Shown piece after piece: positions 25,289 through 33,923 of a DNA stretch of 64,000 bases. The position numbers and the translations under genes were made by a program. This stretch comes from Stenotrophomonas hibiscicola ATCC 19867 (GTDB taxonomy: Bacteria > Pseudomonadota > Gammaproteobacteria > Xanthomonadales > Xanthomonadaceae). The notes beneath the pieces are model-generated. The model worked only from the letters and a program-made list of their open reading frames with translations. It had not been told where the DNA came from and did not search any database. The DNA lies in assembly GCF_000382065.1 (NCBI RefSeq), contig NZ_KB907504.1, positions 124,001 to 188,000 on the forward strand, in the 5' to 3' direction. The first letter of the stretch is position 1; every line of letters starts with the position of its first letter.

Positions 25289-25765
25289 ATGAACGCCAAG
25301 ACCATTGCCATCGCCATCGCCCTGATTGCCGGCACCGCGGTTGTTTCGTCGGTGCAGGCCTCCGAATCCATCAAGACGCTGTCCACCGTGCAGGTCCGCC
25401 CTGCCGCCGACCAGCTGGCCCAGCAGGCCTGGGAACAGGCCAGCGGCATCCCGACCCTGGCCACCGTGGAAGTGCGCCCGAGCGCCGACCAGCTGGCCGA
25501 GCGCAACGGCTACGTCGCCGCCCCGGTTGCGGCCGCGATGCCGATCACCACCCTGGCCTCGGTGGAAGTGCGCCCGAGCCTGGAACAGCGCGTCGCCCTG
25601 GCCGCCGAGCTGGAAGCCCAGCGCTACGCCGCGACCCTGGCTGCCGCCGCCACCAACGTCGCCAACTCGGTCATCGTCAACCTGCCGGCCCTGCAGGTGC
25701 GTCCGAGCGCCGCCGACCTGCAGGCCTTGGCCACCGAAACCGCCCAGGTCCTGCTGCGTCCGTAA
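25289..25765 (+). CDS. Secreted protein with four VxVRPS repeats
   Basis: Unrecognised protein of 158 residues. A signal peptide (about 1-24, ending SVQASES) is followed by four imperfect repeats: LSTVQVRPAADQLA (31-44), LATVEVRPSADQLA (57-70), LASVEVRPSLEQRV (89-102) and LPALQVRPSAADLQ (132-145), joined by Ala-rich linkers. Consensus is L-[AS]-x-[VL]-x-V-R-P-[SA]. There are no cysteines. It is the only gene behind the perfect sigma-54 promoter at 25123-25139, so its expression depends on a specific activator. No enzyme motif is visible; a structural or binding role at the cell surface or periplasm is possible. Confidence 0.75.
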   Translation: MNAKTIAIAIALIAGTAVVSSVQASESIKTLSTVQVRPAADQLAQQAWEQASGIPTLATVEVRPSADQLAERNGYVAAPVAAAMPITTLASVEVRPSLEQRVALAAELEAQRYAATLAAAATNVANSVIVNLPALQVRPSAADLQALATETAQVLLRP

Positions 25766-25834
25766 CCGGTGCCGCCCTGCCTCGCGCAGGGCGTGCGCCG
25801 TAAAGGCGGCCGCCGTCGCAGGTACACTGCGCCG

Positions 25835-26314
25835 ATGAATGCCGCGCCCCAGTTCCACGTGATCCTGTTCCAACCGGAAATCCCGCCCAACACCGGCAAT
25901 GTGATCCGGCTCTGTGCCAACACCGGCGCGCAGCTGCACCTGGTCGAGCCGCTTGGCTTCGCACTGGAAGACAAGCAGCTCAAGCGCGCCGGGCTGGACT
26001 ACCACGAGTATTCACGCCTGCAGGTGCACCCCGACCTGGACACCACGCTGGCGCGGATCGCACCGAATCGGTTGTTCGCACTCAGTACCCGCGCCAGCGT
26101 GCGCTACGACAGCGTGGCCTTTGAAGAGGGCGATGCCTTCCTGTTCGGCCCGGAAAGCCGTGGCCTGCCGCAGGACGTGCTCGATGCCCTGCCCGACGGC
26201 CGCCGCCTGCGCCTGCCGATGCGGCCGGACAACCGCAGCCTCAATCTTTCCAACACCGTTGCGGTGGTGATGTACGAGGCGTGGCGGCAGCATGGGTTTG
26301 CCGGCGGCGCGTAG
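25835..26314 (+). CDS. trmL: tRNA (cytidine(34)-2'-O)-methyltransferase
   Basis: SPOUT-class methyltransferase of 159 residues that methylates the wobble nucleotide of tRNA-Leu isoacceptors. It starts FHVILFQPEIPPNTGNVIRLC, and ends with the trefoil-knot motifs FLFGPESRGLP and RLPMRPDNRSLNLSNTVAVVMYEAWRQ, both diagnostic of TrmL. Length matches E. coli TrmL (157). The start ATG at 25835 avoids a 22-residue basic leader. It follows the VRPS-repeat gene by 69 bp, yet its housekeeping role suggests its own promoter. Confidence 0.95.
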   Translation: MNAAPQFHVILFQPEIPPNTGNVIRLCANTGAQLHLVEPLGFALEDKQLKRAGLDYHEYSRLQVHPDLDTTLARIAPNRLFALSTRASVRYDSVAFEEGDAFLFGPESRGLPQDVLDALPDGRRLRLPMRPDNRSLNLSNTVAVVMYEAWRQHGFAGGA

Positions 26315-26339
26315 CGCCACGCGCCTCTCTTCTGCCTGA

Positions 26340-26683
26340 TTGTTGCTGTGGCGGGCGCATGCGTTCATGGGCGTTACTTTTCTTTCCGCGCGGAAAGAAA
26401 AGTAACCAAAAGAAACGCGCCGCCATCCGCGAGCCGGTGCTGCGCACCGGTACCCTGCGCTCCTCGGCCCGCCGGGGGACGGCGCGGAACTCGCTGCGCT
26501 CAGACACCCACGCCTGTTCGCCCCCGCCGGACCTGCGGTGCTCGGCTCGCTTCAAGGCGGACCCGACAGCCGCGCAGTACAGGCTGTCCTTGAACCCATC
26601 GCGGTCCGGTGCGCGGTTCGGCACACCGATCGCTCGCCTGCGAATACGCTACTGGACAATGCCGGCCAGCGACCGGCACTACC
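26340..26683. repeat. Intergenic repeat with a 34-bp perfect palindrome
   Basis: The 376-bp gap between trmL and gcdH has no believable gene. It carries a perfect palindrome at 26373-26406 (GTTACTTTTCTTTCC, GCGC centre, then its complement) followed by CAAAAGAAACGCG and a GC-rich tail with short direct repeats such as CCGGTGCTGCGCACCGG (26432-26448). Similar GTTACTTTTCTTT hairpin elements are common between genes of Xanthomonadaceae, Pseudomonas and Burkholderia. A GCCGGCCAGCGACCGGC REP (26660-26683) closes the region. Confidence 0.7.
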
Positions 26684-26690
26684 GGTGCAC

Positions 26691-27854
26691 TCAGAACGCG
26701 TTGATGCCGGTCAGTTCGCGGCCGATCACCAGCTGGTGCACGGTCTCGGTGCCTTCATAGGTGATCACCGATTCCAGGTTCAACGCGTGACGGATCGCCA
26801 CGTGTTCGGTGGTGATGCCGGCCCCACCCAGCAGATCGCGACACTCGCGGGCGATGTCGATGGCCATGCGGCAGTTGTTCCACTTGGCCAGGCTGACCTG
26901 CTGCGGCTGCAGCTGGCCGGCTTCCTTCAGGCGGCCCAGCTGCAGCGCCAGCAGCTGTGCGGTGGTGATGCGGCGGGCCATCTCGGCCAGCTTGATCTGC
27001 GCGCTCTGCGTGGCCGCCAACGGGCGGCCGAACAGCACGCGCTCCTTGGCGTAGCCCAGCGCCTCATCCAGGCAGGCGATGGCCGCACCGATCGGGCCCC
27101 AGCTGATGCCGTAGCGGGCCTGGGTCAGGCAGCCCAGCGGTCCCTTCAGGCCCTTCACGTTGGGCAGGCGGTGGCTGTCGGGCACGCGCACGTCATCGAA
27201 GTACAGCGCGCCAGTGAGCGAGGCACGCAGGCTCATCTTGTGCTTGATTTCCTGGGTGCTGAAGCCGGCCATGCCCTTCTCCAGCACGAAGCCCTGGATC
27301 CCGTCCTCGGTCTGCGCCCAGACGATGGCCAGGTCGGCCACCGGGCCGCTGGTGATCCACATCTTGCTGCCGCTGATGCGCCAGTCGCTGCCGTCGCGCA
27401 CGGCGCGGGTCTTCATGCTGGCAGGATCGGAACCCCCATGCGCCTCGGTCAGGCCGAAGCAGCCGATCAGCTCGCCGCGCGCCATCGCCGGCAGCCACTG
27501 CTGGCGCTGTTCCTCGCTGCCATAGGCGTAGATCGGGTACATGCACAGCGAGCTCTGCACCGAGACGAAACTGCGCAGGCCGGAATCGCCGCGCTCCAGC
27601 TCCTGGCAGATCAGGCCATAGCTGACCGCGCCGAGGCCACCGCCGCCGTACTCGGTCGGCAGCGTTGCGCCGAGCAGGCCCAGTGACGCGATCTCCGGCA
27701 CCAGTTCAGACGGAAAACGGGCCTGGTCGAAGGCATCGCCCATGATCGGCAGCACGCGCTCGTCGGTGAAGCGGGCGACACTCTCCTGCACCGCACGCTC
27801 TTCCTCATTGAGCAGGGAACGGACATCGAACAGATCGTACGGATGCAAAGCCAT
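26691..27854 (-). CDS. gcdH: Glutaryl-CoA dehydrogenase
   Basis: FAD enzyme of 387 residues that oxidises and decarboxylates glutaryl-CoA to crotonyl-CoA in lysine, hydroxylysine and tryptophan breakdown. It is close to mitochondrial GCDH: SVQSSLCMYPIYAYGSEEQR, CFGLTEAHGGSDPASM, SLRASLTG, and the C-terminal YEGTETVHQLVIGRELTGI with catalytic Glu367. The start is the ATG at 27854. It is divergent from ETF-ubiquinone oxidoreductase, which accepts its electrons through ETF, so the two neighbours form a functional chain. Confidence 0.94.
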   Translation of the reverse strand: MALHPYDLFDVRSLLNEEERAVQESVARFTDERVLPIMGDAFDQARFPSELVPEIASLGLLGATLPTEYGGGGLGAVSYGLICQELERGDSGLRSFVSVQSSLCMYPIYAYGSEEQRQQWLPAMARGELIGCFGLTEAHGGSDPASMKTRAVRDGSDWRISGSKMWITSGPVADLAIVWAQTEDGIQGFVLEKGMAGFSTQEIKHKMSLRASLTGALYFDDVRVPDSHRLPNVKGLKGPLGCLTQARYGISWGPIGAAIACLDEALGYAKERVLFGRPLAATQSAQIKLAEMARRITTAQLLALQLGRLKEAGQLQPQQVSLAKWNNCRMAIDIARECRDLLGGAGITTEHVAIRHALNLESVITYEGTETVHQLVIGRELTGINAF

Positions 27855-28103
27855 GGCACTCACACGCAGTCAGGACCCGGCCATTGTCGGTCATCCGGGC
27901 AGCGCGTGCCGACCAGGGTTGGCCCACCACCAGGGCTGAGGCACTACGCTGCGCTGCAGCAATCGTGCGGTGAACGGCGTCTATCTAGCTCGATCACGCG
28001 CGTCCCGGTACCCTGACACATTCAAACAACCGTTTCGCCCGTGGCCGCACGCGCGATTCCCAGGCACCGCCGGTGGCCCCGATGCCGGCCCTACCCACGA
28101 GTC

Positions 28104-29789
28104 ATGCAATCGATGAGCGCTGAAGCCAACGCCCTGCCCCCGCGTGAAGTAATGGAGTTCGACGTGGTGATCGTCGGCGCCGGTCCTGCCGGCCTGGCCA
28201 CCGCGATCCGCCTGCGCCAGCGCGCGATCGAAGCCGGCCGCGAGCTGTCGGTGTGCGTGCTGGAAAAGGGCTCCGAACCGGGCGCGCACGTGCTCTCCGG
28301 TGCGGTGATGGACCCGCGCGCACTGACCGAACTGTTCCCGGACTGGGCCGAACGCGGCGCACCGCTGAAGCAGAAGGTCACCCGCGACGAATTCCTGTTC
28401 CTCAGCGAGACCGGCGCACGCAGCACGCCCAACGCGCTGCTGCCGGAGTGCTTCCACAACGAAGGCAACTACATCATCAGCCTGGGCGAAGTGACCCGCT
28501 GGCTGGCGCAGCAGGCCGAGGCGCTGGAAGTGGCGATCTTCCCGGGCTTTGCCGCCGCCGAAGTGCTGTTCGGCGACAACGGTGAAGTGATCGGCGTGGC
28601 CACCGGCGACATGGGCATCGAGAAGGACGGCAGCATCGGCCCGGCCTTCGAGCGCGGCATGGCGCTGCACGCCAGGTACACGGTCTTCGCCGAAGGCGCG
28701 CGCGGCCACCTCGGCCGCCAGCTGATCGCCCGCTACAAACTGGACGAAGGCAAGGACCCGCAGGCCTACGGCATCGGCATCAAGGAACTGTGGCAGATCG
28801 ACCCGGCCAGGCATGAGCCGGGGCTGGTGGTGCATGCGGCCGGCTGGCCGCTGGACAGCGACACCTACGGCGGCGCGTTTCTGTACCACGCCGACGGCGG
28901 CAAGGTCGCCATCGGCTACGTGGTCGGCCTGGACTACAGGAACCCATGGCTGAGCCCGTTCGAGGAGTTCCAGCGTTTCAAGACCCATCCCTCCATCCGC
29001 AAGCACCTGGAGGGCGGCACCCGCATCGGTTACGGCGCCCGTGCAATCACCGCCGGCGGCCTGCTGTCGCTGCCGAAGACGGTGTTCCCCGGGGGCGCGC
29101 TGGTCGGCTGCGAGGCCGGTTACCTCAACGCCAGCCGCATCAAGGGCAGCCACGCCGCAATCAAGACCGGCATGCTGTGCGCCGACGCCGCGTTCGACGC
29201 GCTGGCTGCTGATCGCCAGCACGATGAACTGAGCGCCTACCCGAAGGCGTTCGAAGCCAGCTGGCTGTTCACCGAACTGCAGCAGGCCAAGAACTTCAAG
29301 CAGTGGTTCAAGAAGGGCCAGACCGTGGCCACGCTGATGACCGGCGTGGAGCAGTGGCTGCTGCCCAAACTGGGCGTGCGCAACCCGCCGTGGACCCTGC
29401 ATCGCACCCAGCCGGATCATGCCTGCCTGGAGCCGGCGGCCAAGCACACCCGCATTGCCTATCCGAAGCCGGATGGCGTGCTGACCTTCGACCGCCTCAG
29501 CTCGGTGTTCCTGAGCAGCACCAACCACGACGAGAACCAGCCCAGCCACCTCACGCTGAAGGACCCGAGCATTCCGGTGAAGGTGAACCTGGCCGAGTAC
29601 GCCGGTCCGGAAGCGCGCTACTGCCCGGCCGGCGTGTACGAGTTCGTCGGCGAAGCCGACAGCGCGCGCCTGCAGATCAACGCGCAGAACTGCGTGCACT
29701 GCAAGACCTGCGACATCAAGGACCCCACCCAGAACATCGTGTGGGTGACCCCGCAGGGCGGCGGCGGCCCGAACTACTCGGGCATGTGA
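28104..29789 (+). CDS. etfD: Electron transfer flavoprotein-ubiquinone oxidoreductase
   Basis: Inner-membrane FAD and [4Fe-4S] protein of about 561 residues passing electrons from ETF to ubiquinone. FAD loop FDVVIVGAGPAGLATAIRL lies near the N-terminus, and the C-terminal cluster ligands are in RYCPAGVYEF and INAQNCVHCKTCDIKDP. The middle segment KGSHAAIKTGMLCADAAFDAL is typical. I start at ATG 28104; ATG 28113 is equally possible, while the frame open from 28041 adds basic, unconserved sequence. The name etfD is used for the bacterial gene. Confidence 0.94.
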   Translation: MQSMSAEANALPPREVMEFDVVIVGAGPAGLATAIRLRQRAIEAGRELSVCVLEKGSEPGAHVLSGAVMDPRALTELFPDWAERGAPLKQKVTRDEFLFLSETGARSTPNALLPECFHNEGNYIISLGEVTRWLAQQAEALEVAIFPGFAAAEVLFGDNGEVIGVATGDMGIEKDGSIGPAFERGMALHARYTVFAEGARGHLGRQLIARYKLDEGKDPQAYGIGIKELWQIDPARHEPGLVVHAAGWPLDSDTYGGAFLYHADGGKVAIGYVVGLDYRNPWLSPFEEFQRFKTHPSIRKHLEGGTRIGYGARAITAGGLLSLPKTVFPGGALVGCEAGYLNASRIKGSHAAIKTGMLCADAAFDALAADRQHDELSAYPKAFEASWLFTELQQAKNFKQWFKKGQTVATLMTGVEQWLLPKLGVRNPPWTLHRTQPDHACLEPAAKHTRIAYPKPDGVLTFDRLSSVFLSSTNHDENQPSHLTLKDPSIPVKVNLAEYAGPEARYCPAGVYEFVGEADSARLQINAQNCVHCKTCDIKDPTQNIVWVTPQGGGGPNYSGM

Positions 29790-29853
29790 TCGCCCCGGGC
29801 TGCGACCGCGTGTCGCAGCCCGGCGGCTCGACCGCACCGCTATCCTGCCGCCC

Positions 29854-30255
29854 ATGCGCGCCGACCGCCTGCTCATTGCCATTGCCGTGTCCCTGCTCGC
29901 CACGGCCTGCCAGCGCCCGCCTGCTACGCCCGCCACGCCCGAACAGGCCCGGCAGCAGGCCATGCAGCGCGCGTTCGAACTGTGCGCCGGTTGCCACACC
30001 GTGCAGCCCGGCGGCATCCACCGCTTCGGGCCGAACCTGCATGGCGTGATCGGCCGCCGCGCCGGCAGCTTGCCCGACTACGGCTATTCCGAGGGCATGC
30101 GCCGCGCCGACATCACCTGGAGCGCGCAGACCCTGGATGCCTTCCTGCAGTCGCCCACCCACGTGGTGCCCGGCACCCGCATGTACAACGCCTTCCCCAG
30201 CCCTGAACGCCGCGCGCTGGTGATCGCCTACCTGCAGCAGCAGTCGGCTCAGTGA
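29854..30255 (+). CDS. Class I cytochrome c, lipoprotein
   Basis: Monohaem c-type cytochrome of 133 residues. Signal MRADRLLIAIAVSLLATAC gives a lipobox with Cys19, so it is probably anchored to a membrane facing the periplasm. The haem site is CAGCH (44-48) and the axial Met lies in VVPGTRMYNAFPSP; FGPNLHGVIGRRAGS is typical of short mitochondrial-type cytochromes c. Its last 7 bases overlap the end of the convergent sensor kinase gene. It follows etfD by 64 bp but is unlikely to be its partner, since ETF-QO reduces quinone. Confidence 0.88.
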   Translation: MRADRLLIAIAVSLLATACQRPPATPATPEQARQQAMQRAFELCAGCHTVQPGGIHRFGPNLHGVIGRRAGSLPDYGYSEGMRRADITWSAQTLDAFLQSPTHVVPGTRMYNAFPSPERRALVIAYLQQQSAQ

Positions 30256-33200
30256 GCGAGGCGCTGCAGCTGATGCTGCAGCCGGGCCACGAACGCCGTT
30301 ACGGCTGCGAACAACGGTGCCGGATCGGTCTCGCCCGCATCCTGCAGGCGCTCGACCAGTGCGTTGGCCTGCCCGGCCAGCACCGTCGCCCCAACCGCAC
30401 CCAGGCCGCCGGCCAGGCGATGCAGGTGCAGCGCCGCGGTTTCGCGGTCGCCGGCCTGCACGGCGCATTGCACGGTCGCCAGATCGCCCTCGCTGGCCTG
30501 CAACAGGCTGTCGCGCAGCTGCTCGGCCACCACGCGTGAGCCGAACCGCCGCTGCAGGCTGGCCAGATCAGGCAGCGTCCCGCCATCGTCGGCAGCGGGT
30601 CCGGCCTGCGGCTCCACAACCGATAGTCCCTGCGCCTGCGGCAACCAGCGCAGCAGCGCGGCGCGCAGGGTTGCCAGCGACAGCGGCTTGGACAGTACTT
30701 CGTCCATGCCGGCCTCGCGGCAGCGCCGTGCATCGTCGTCCAGTACGCTGGCGGTGAGCGCCAGTACGGTCAGCCGCGGCTGGCCGTTGCGACCCTCGCG
30801 TTCGCGCAGCAGGCGGGTGAAGGCGAAGCCATCCAGCACCGGCATCCGGCAATCGGTGATGACCAGATCGAACGGCTCCGACGCCAACCGGTCCAGCCCC
30901 TGCTGGCCATCGCCGACCAGCACATGCGGCACACCCAGCTGCTGCAGGCGCCAGGCCATCATCGCCTGGTTGGTCGGATGATCTTCGATCACCAGCACGC
31001 GTGCCTCGCGCAACGCCGGCGGCAGCAGCGCCGCCTGTTCCTCCTCGGCGGCAAGCGCTTCAACATCGCCACGGCCGGCTTCCACCAGCGACAGCCGCAC
31101 CTCGGCGCGGGTACCCTCGCCCAGCGTGCTGTGCAGCTCCAGTTCGCCGTCCATCATCTGCACCAGGCGCTGGCAGATGCTCAGGCCCAAGCCGGTACCA
31201 CCATGGTCACGCTGGATGTATGCACCGGCCTGGGTGAACGGCGCAAACAGGTGCTGCAACTGTTCCGGCGCGATTCCGATGCCGGTGTCGGTGACGCTCA
31301 GGCACAGCGGCTGGCTGCCGTCTTCGGCGGTCGGCCCCAGCACTTCCAGCTGCAACCGCACTTCGCCGCGCACGGTGAACTTGATGGCGTTGCTGAGCAG
31401 GTTGAACACGATCTGGCGCAGGCGCACGCCATCCACTTCGTGCGCCGCTGCCAGCTGTGGGTCGATCTGCACGTGCAGGTCCAGCCCACGTGCACTGGCC
31501 TGCGCCGACAGCAACCGGCACACGCTCTCCAGCAAGGGCCGCAGCGGCTGCGGCACCGGTTCCAGGCGCAGTGCGCCGGCCTCCAGCCGCGAGTAATCGA
31601 GAATATCGTCGAGGATCTGCCGCAGCATCTGCGCGGAATCCTCGATCACGTCGAGAATGCGCTGCTGCTCGGCATCCAGCGGCGAATGGGCCAGCACCTC
31701 AAGCATGCCCAGCACGCCGCTCATCGGCGTGCGGATCTCATGGCTCATGGTTGCCAGGAAACGCGACTTCGCCTCCGCGGCCTGTTCGGCCTCTGCCTTG
31801 GCCGCAGTCAGGGCCTCGGCCTGCGCACGCGCCTCGCTGACGTCCACCCAGTAACCACTCCAGATCACCGCGCCCGCTTCCGCAGCATAGGGATGGGCCT
31901 GGCTGCGCACCCAGCGCGCGCCGGTGCCTTCAGGACGCAGCCGGAACTCGAGAATGAGCGGCGCGAACTGCCGCGCCGCCTGCTCGACCGCATGCAGGAT
32001 GTGCTCGCGGTCATCTTCCTCGATGCGCTCCAGCAGGCAGGTTGCATCCTGTTCGGCCTGCTGCCGGCTGATCCCGAACAACGCCTGCAGGTCACCGGCA
32101 ATGAACGGGAAACTGAGGGTTCCGTCAGCCGCACGGCGTGCCTGATAGACCACGGCGGGCAGGTTGTCGGTGACTTCGGCCAGGCGCTGTTCCAGATGGC
32201 GACGCCCGGCTACCTCACGGCGCAGCCGCCAATGCCCGATGGCGTGCACCAGCAGCGCGGTAAGCAGCACCAGCAGCAGCGGCACGCCCCAGCGCGCCAC
32301 GCGGGTCCACTCGAGGCCGTTGCGGTATTCGACGGCCAGCCAGTCGCCGCGCAGGGCTTCGCGCTTGCGTGGGGTCATCTGCAGCAGCAGGCGGTCGAAG
32401 GTGGTGGCCAGGGCGGCATGGCGACGCTCGACAGCCAGCACCAGCTGATCGTTGAAGCCGGCCGGTGCGGCCACCTGCAGGCGCCCCGGGAAGCGGTTGC
32501 GCAGCAGGTGGTCCACCACGGCCAGATTGCCTATATAGGCGTCGGCGTCGCCATTGATCAGGCGCTGCAGGGCCTGTTCCGCGCTGCGCGCCGCGATGAT
32601 CCGGGCCTGCGGTGCCTGCTGCAGCACATAACCACGCACGCGCTCCGGATCGGACAGCAGCACCCGCTTGCCCTGCAGGTCTGACAGGCCCAGCAGCGCC
32701 GGGCTGTCGCGCCGGCTGACGATCACGTTCGGCACGCTGATGAAGGGCTGGCTGAACACCCAGTCCGGGCCCAGGTAGCGCGAATCGGCCGGAATGCCCA
32801 TTACCGCCTGCAGCTCGCCGCGGCGCGCCTTCTCGCGCACTTCGTACCAGTCATGGCTGTTTTCCACCTGCAGGTTGGCGCCGGCCTGCAGCAGGCGGCG
32901 CAGGTATTCGCTGGCCAGGCCGCTGGGGTTGCCATCCTGGTCGGCGAACGACAGTGGCGCCGCGTTCGGCGCGAAGCCAATCCTCAACGGTTGCTCCAGT
33001 ACCCGCTTCTCGGCCTGGCTCAGCGCCAGCTGCGCCGATGCCGACCACCGCGGAGGTGGCAGCCAGCGCTGCGCCAGCGCATCGCGCTGGGCCTGGCTGG
33101 TCGCGGCCAGCGCCAGGTCCAGCGCTTCGGCCAGTGGCTGCTTGCCGTTGGGAATGCCGAAGTGCAGTCGCTCCGGCGGGAGATCGCTGGGGCGCAGCAG

Positions 33201-33848
33201 CACGACGCCCTGCAGGTCCTCGCGGGCGATCAGTTCGGTGGCCACATAGGCATTGCCGATGTAAACGTCGGCCTTGTCGTCTCTGACCATCTCCAAGGCC
33301 GCCAACGAGTTGTTTGCGACAAGCTGGCGCGCATGCGGAAAGCGGGCGCGCACCTGGGGCCCGGTCAGGAAGTCCTGCTCGATCACCACCCGCAGTCCGT
33401 CCAGATCGGGATTGTCGGAGGCACGCAGGTCATCCGGGCGCCCCACCAGGGCCAGCGGGGCCTCGCCATAGGCGGCGGTGTAGACCATGCAGCGGGTGCG
33501 GTCGGCACTGAGCCCGACGTTCATCACCACATCAATCTCGCCACGACATGCCGCATCCAGCACGGATGTCCAGTCGGAGTAGCGCCTTGCCTCCACCTTC
33601 ACGCCCAACTGACGGGCAAGAAGCGACAGATAATCCGGACCCAGGCCAACCTGTTGGCCATCACGGAGGGACTCGAACGGTGGCCAGCCACTGTCATACT
33701 GACCCACGACGATGCTCGGATGGGCGGCCAGGTACTCGCGCTGCAGGGGGCTGAGCGGCAACGGCCCGGGCACCGCCTGCGCCAACGCTGCCGGCAGCGC
33801 CAGTACGACCAGCAGCAGGACCAGCCCGCGAACAGCCCAGCTACGCAT
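30249..33848 (-). CDS. BvgS/EvgS-like hybrid sensor histidine kinase
   Basis: Phosphorelay kinase of 1199 residues. Order: signal peptide (1-24, ending ALAQA); two tandem periplasmic solute-binding-type (SBP_bac_3) domains (about 35-265 and 275-500); one transmembrane segment (about 515-535); a PAS domain (near 560-670); HisKA with phospho-acceptor His703 in FLATMSHEIRTPMSG; HATPase_c (GGTGLGLSICQRLVQMM); receiver with Asp999 in VITDCRMPVLDG; and C-terminal Hpt with His1143 in LHRLAGGLGAVGA. This is the layout of BvgS and EvgS. The start at 33848 is fixed by the signal peptide. Partner regulator is divergent, 75 bp away. The ligand is unknown. Confidence 0.92.
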   Translation of the reverse strand: MRSWAVRGLVLLLVVLALPAALAQAVPGPLPLSPLQREYLAAHPSIVVGQYDSGWPPFESLRDGQQVGLGPDYLSLLARQLGVKVEARRYSDWTSVLDAACRGEIDVVMNVGLSADRTRCMVYTAAYGEAPLALVGRPDDLRASDNPDLDGLRVVIEQDFLTGPQVRARFPHARQLVANNSLAALEMVRDDKADVYIGNAYVATELIAREDLQGVVLLRPSDLPPERLHFGIPNGKQPLAEALDLALAATSQAQRDALAQRWLPPPRWSASAQLALSQAEKRVLEQPLRIGFAPNAAPLSFADQDGNPSGLASEYLRRLLQAGANLQVENSHDWYEVREKARRGELQAVMGIPADSRYLGPDWVFSQPFISVPNVIVSRRDSPALLGLSDLQGKRVLLSDPERVRGYVLQQAPQARIIAARSAEQALQRLINGDADAYIGNLAVVDHLLRNRFPGRLQVAAPAGFNDQLVLAVERRHAALATTFDRLLLQMTPRKREALRGDWLAVEYRNGLEWTRVARWGVPLLLVLLTALLVHAIGHWRLRREVAGRRHLEQRLAEVTDNLPAVVYQARRAADGTLSFPFIAGDLQALFGISRQQAEQDATCLLERIEEDDREHILHAVEQAARQFAPLILEFRLRPEGTGARWVRSQAHPYAAEAGAVIWSGYWVDVSEARAQAEALTAAKAEAEQAAEAKSRFLATMSHEIRTPMSGVLGMLEVLAHSPLDAEQQRILDVIEDSAQMLRQILDDILDYSRLEAGALRLEPVPQPLRPLLESVCRLLSAQASARGLDLHVQIDPQLAAAHEVDGVRLRQIVFNLLSNAIKFTVRGEVRLQLEVLGPTAEDGSQPLCLSVTDTGIGIAPEQLQHLFAPFTQAGAYIQRDHGGTGLGLSICQRLVQMMDGELELHSTLGEGTRAEVRLSLVEAGRGDVEALAAEEEQAALLPPALREARVLVIEDHPTNQAMMAWRLQQLGVPHVLVGDGQQGLDRLASEPFDLVITDCRMPVLDGFAFTRLLREREGRNGQPRLTVLALTASVLDDDARRCREAGMDEVLSKPLSLATLRAALLRWLPQAQGLSVVEPQAGPAADDGGTLPDLASLQRRFGSRVVAEQLRDSLLQASEGDLATVQCAVQAGDRETAALHLHRLAGGLGAVGATVLAGQANALVERLQDAGETDPAPLFAAVTAFVARLQHQLQRLAH

Positions 33849-33923
33849 CGGCGTCGATCTCCTAGAATCCTGCCAGGGACCGCGATGGTCGCGGCCCAGC
33901 CAGCCCGGTGGCCATACTAGAGC

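Noticed and set aside
26241..26760. Reading frames in the trmL-gcdH gap
   Set aside because: They read through a recurrent palindromic element on both strands, carry no RBS or motif, and overlap gcdH.
27981..30017. Minus-strand open frame of 678 residues
   Set aside because: Shadow of ETF-ubiquinone oxidoreductase, whose FAD and Fe-S motifs are clear.
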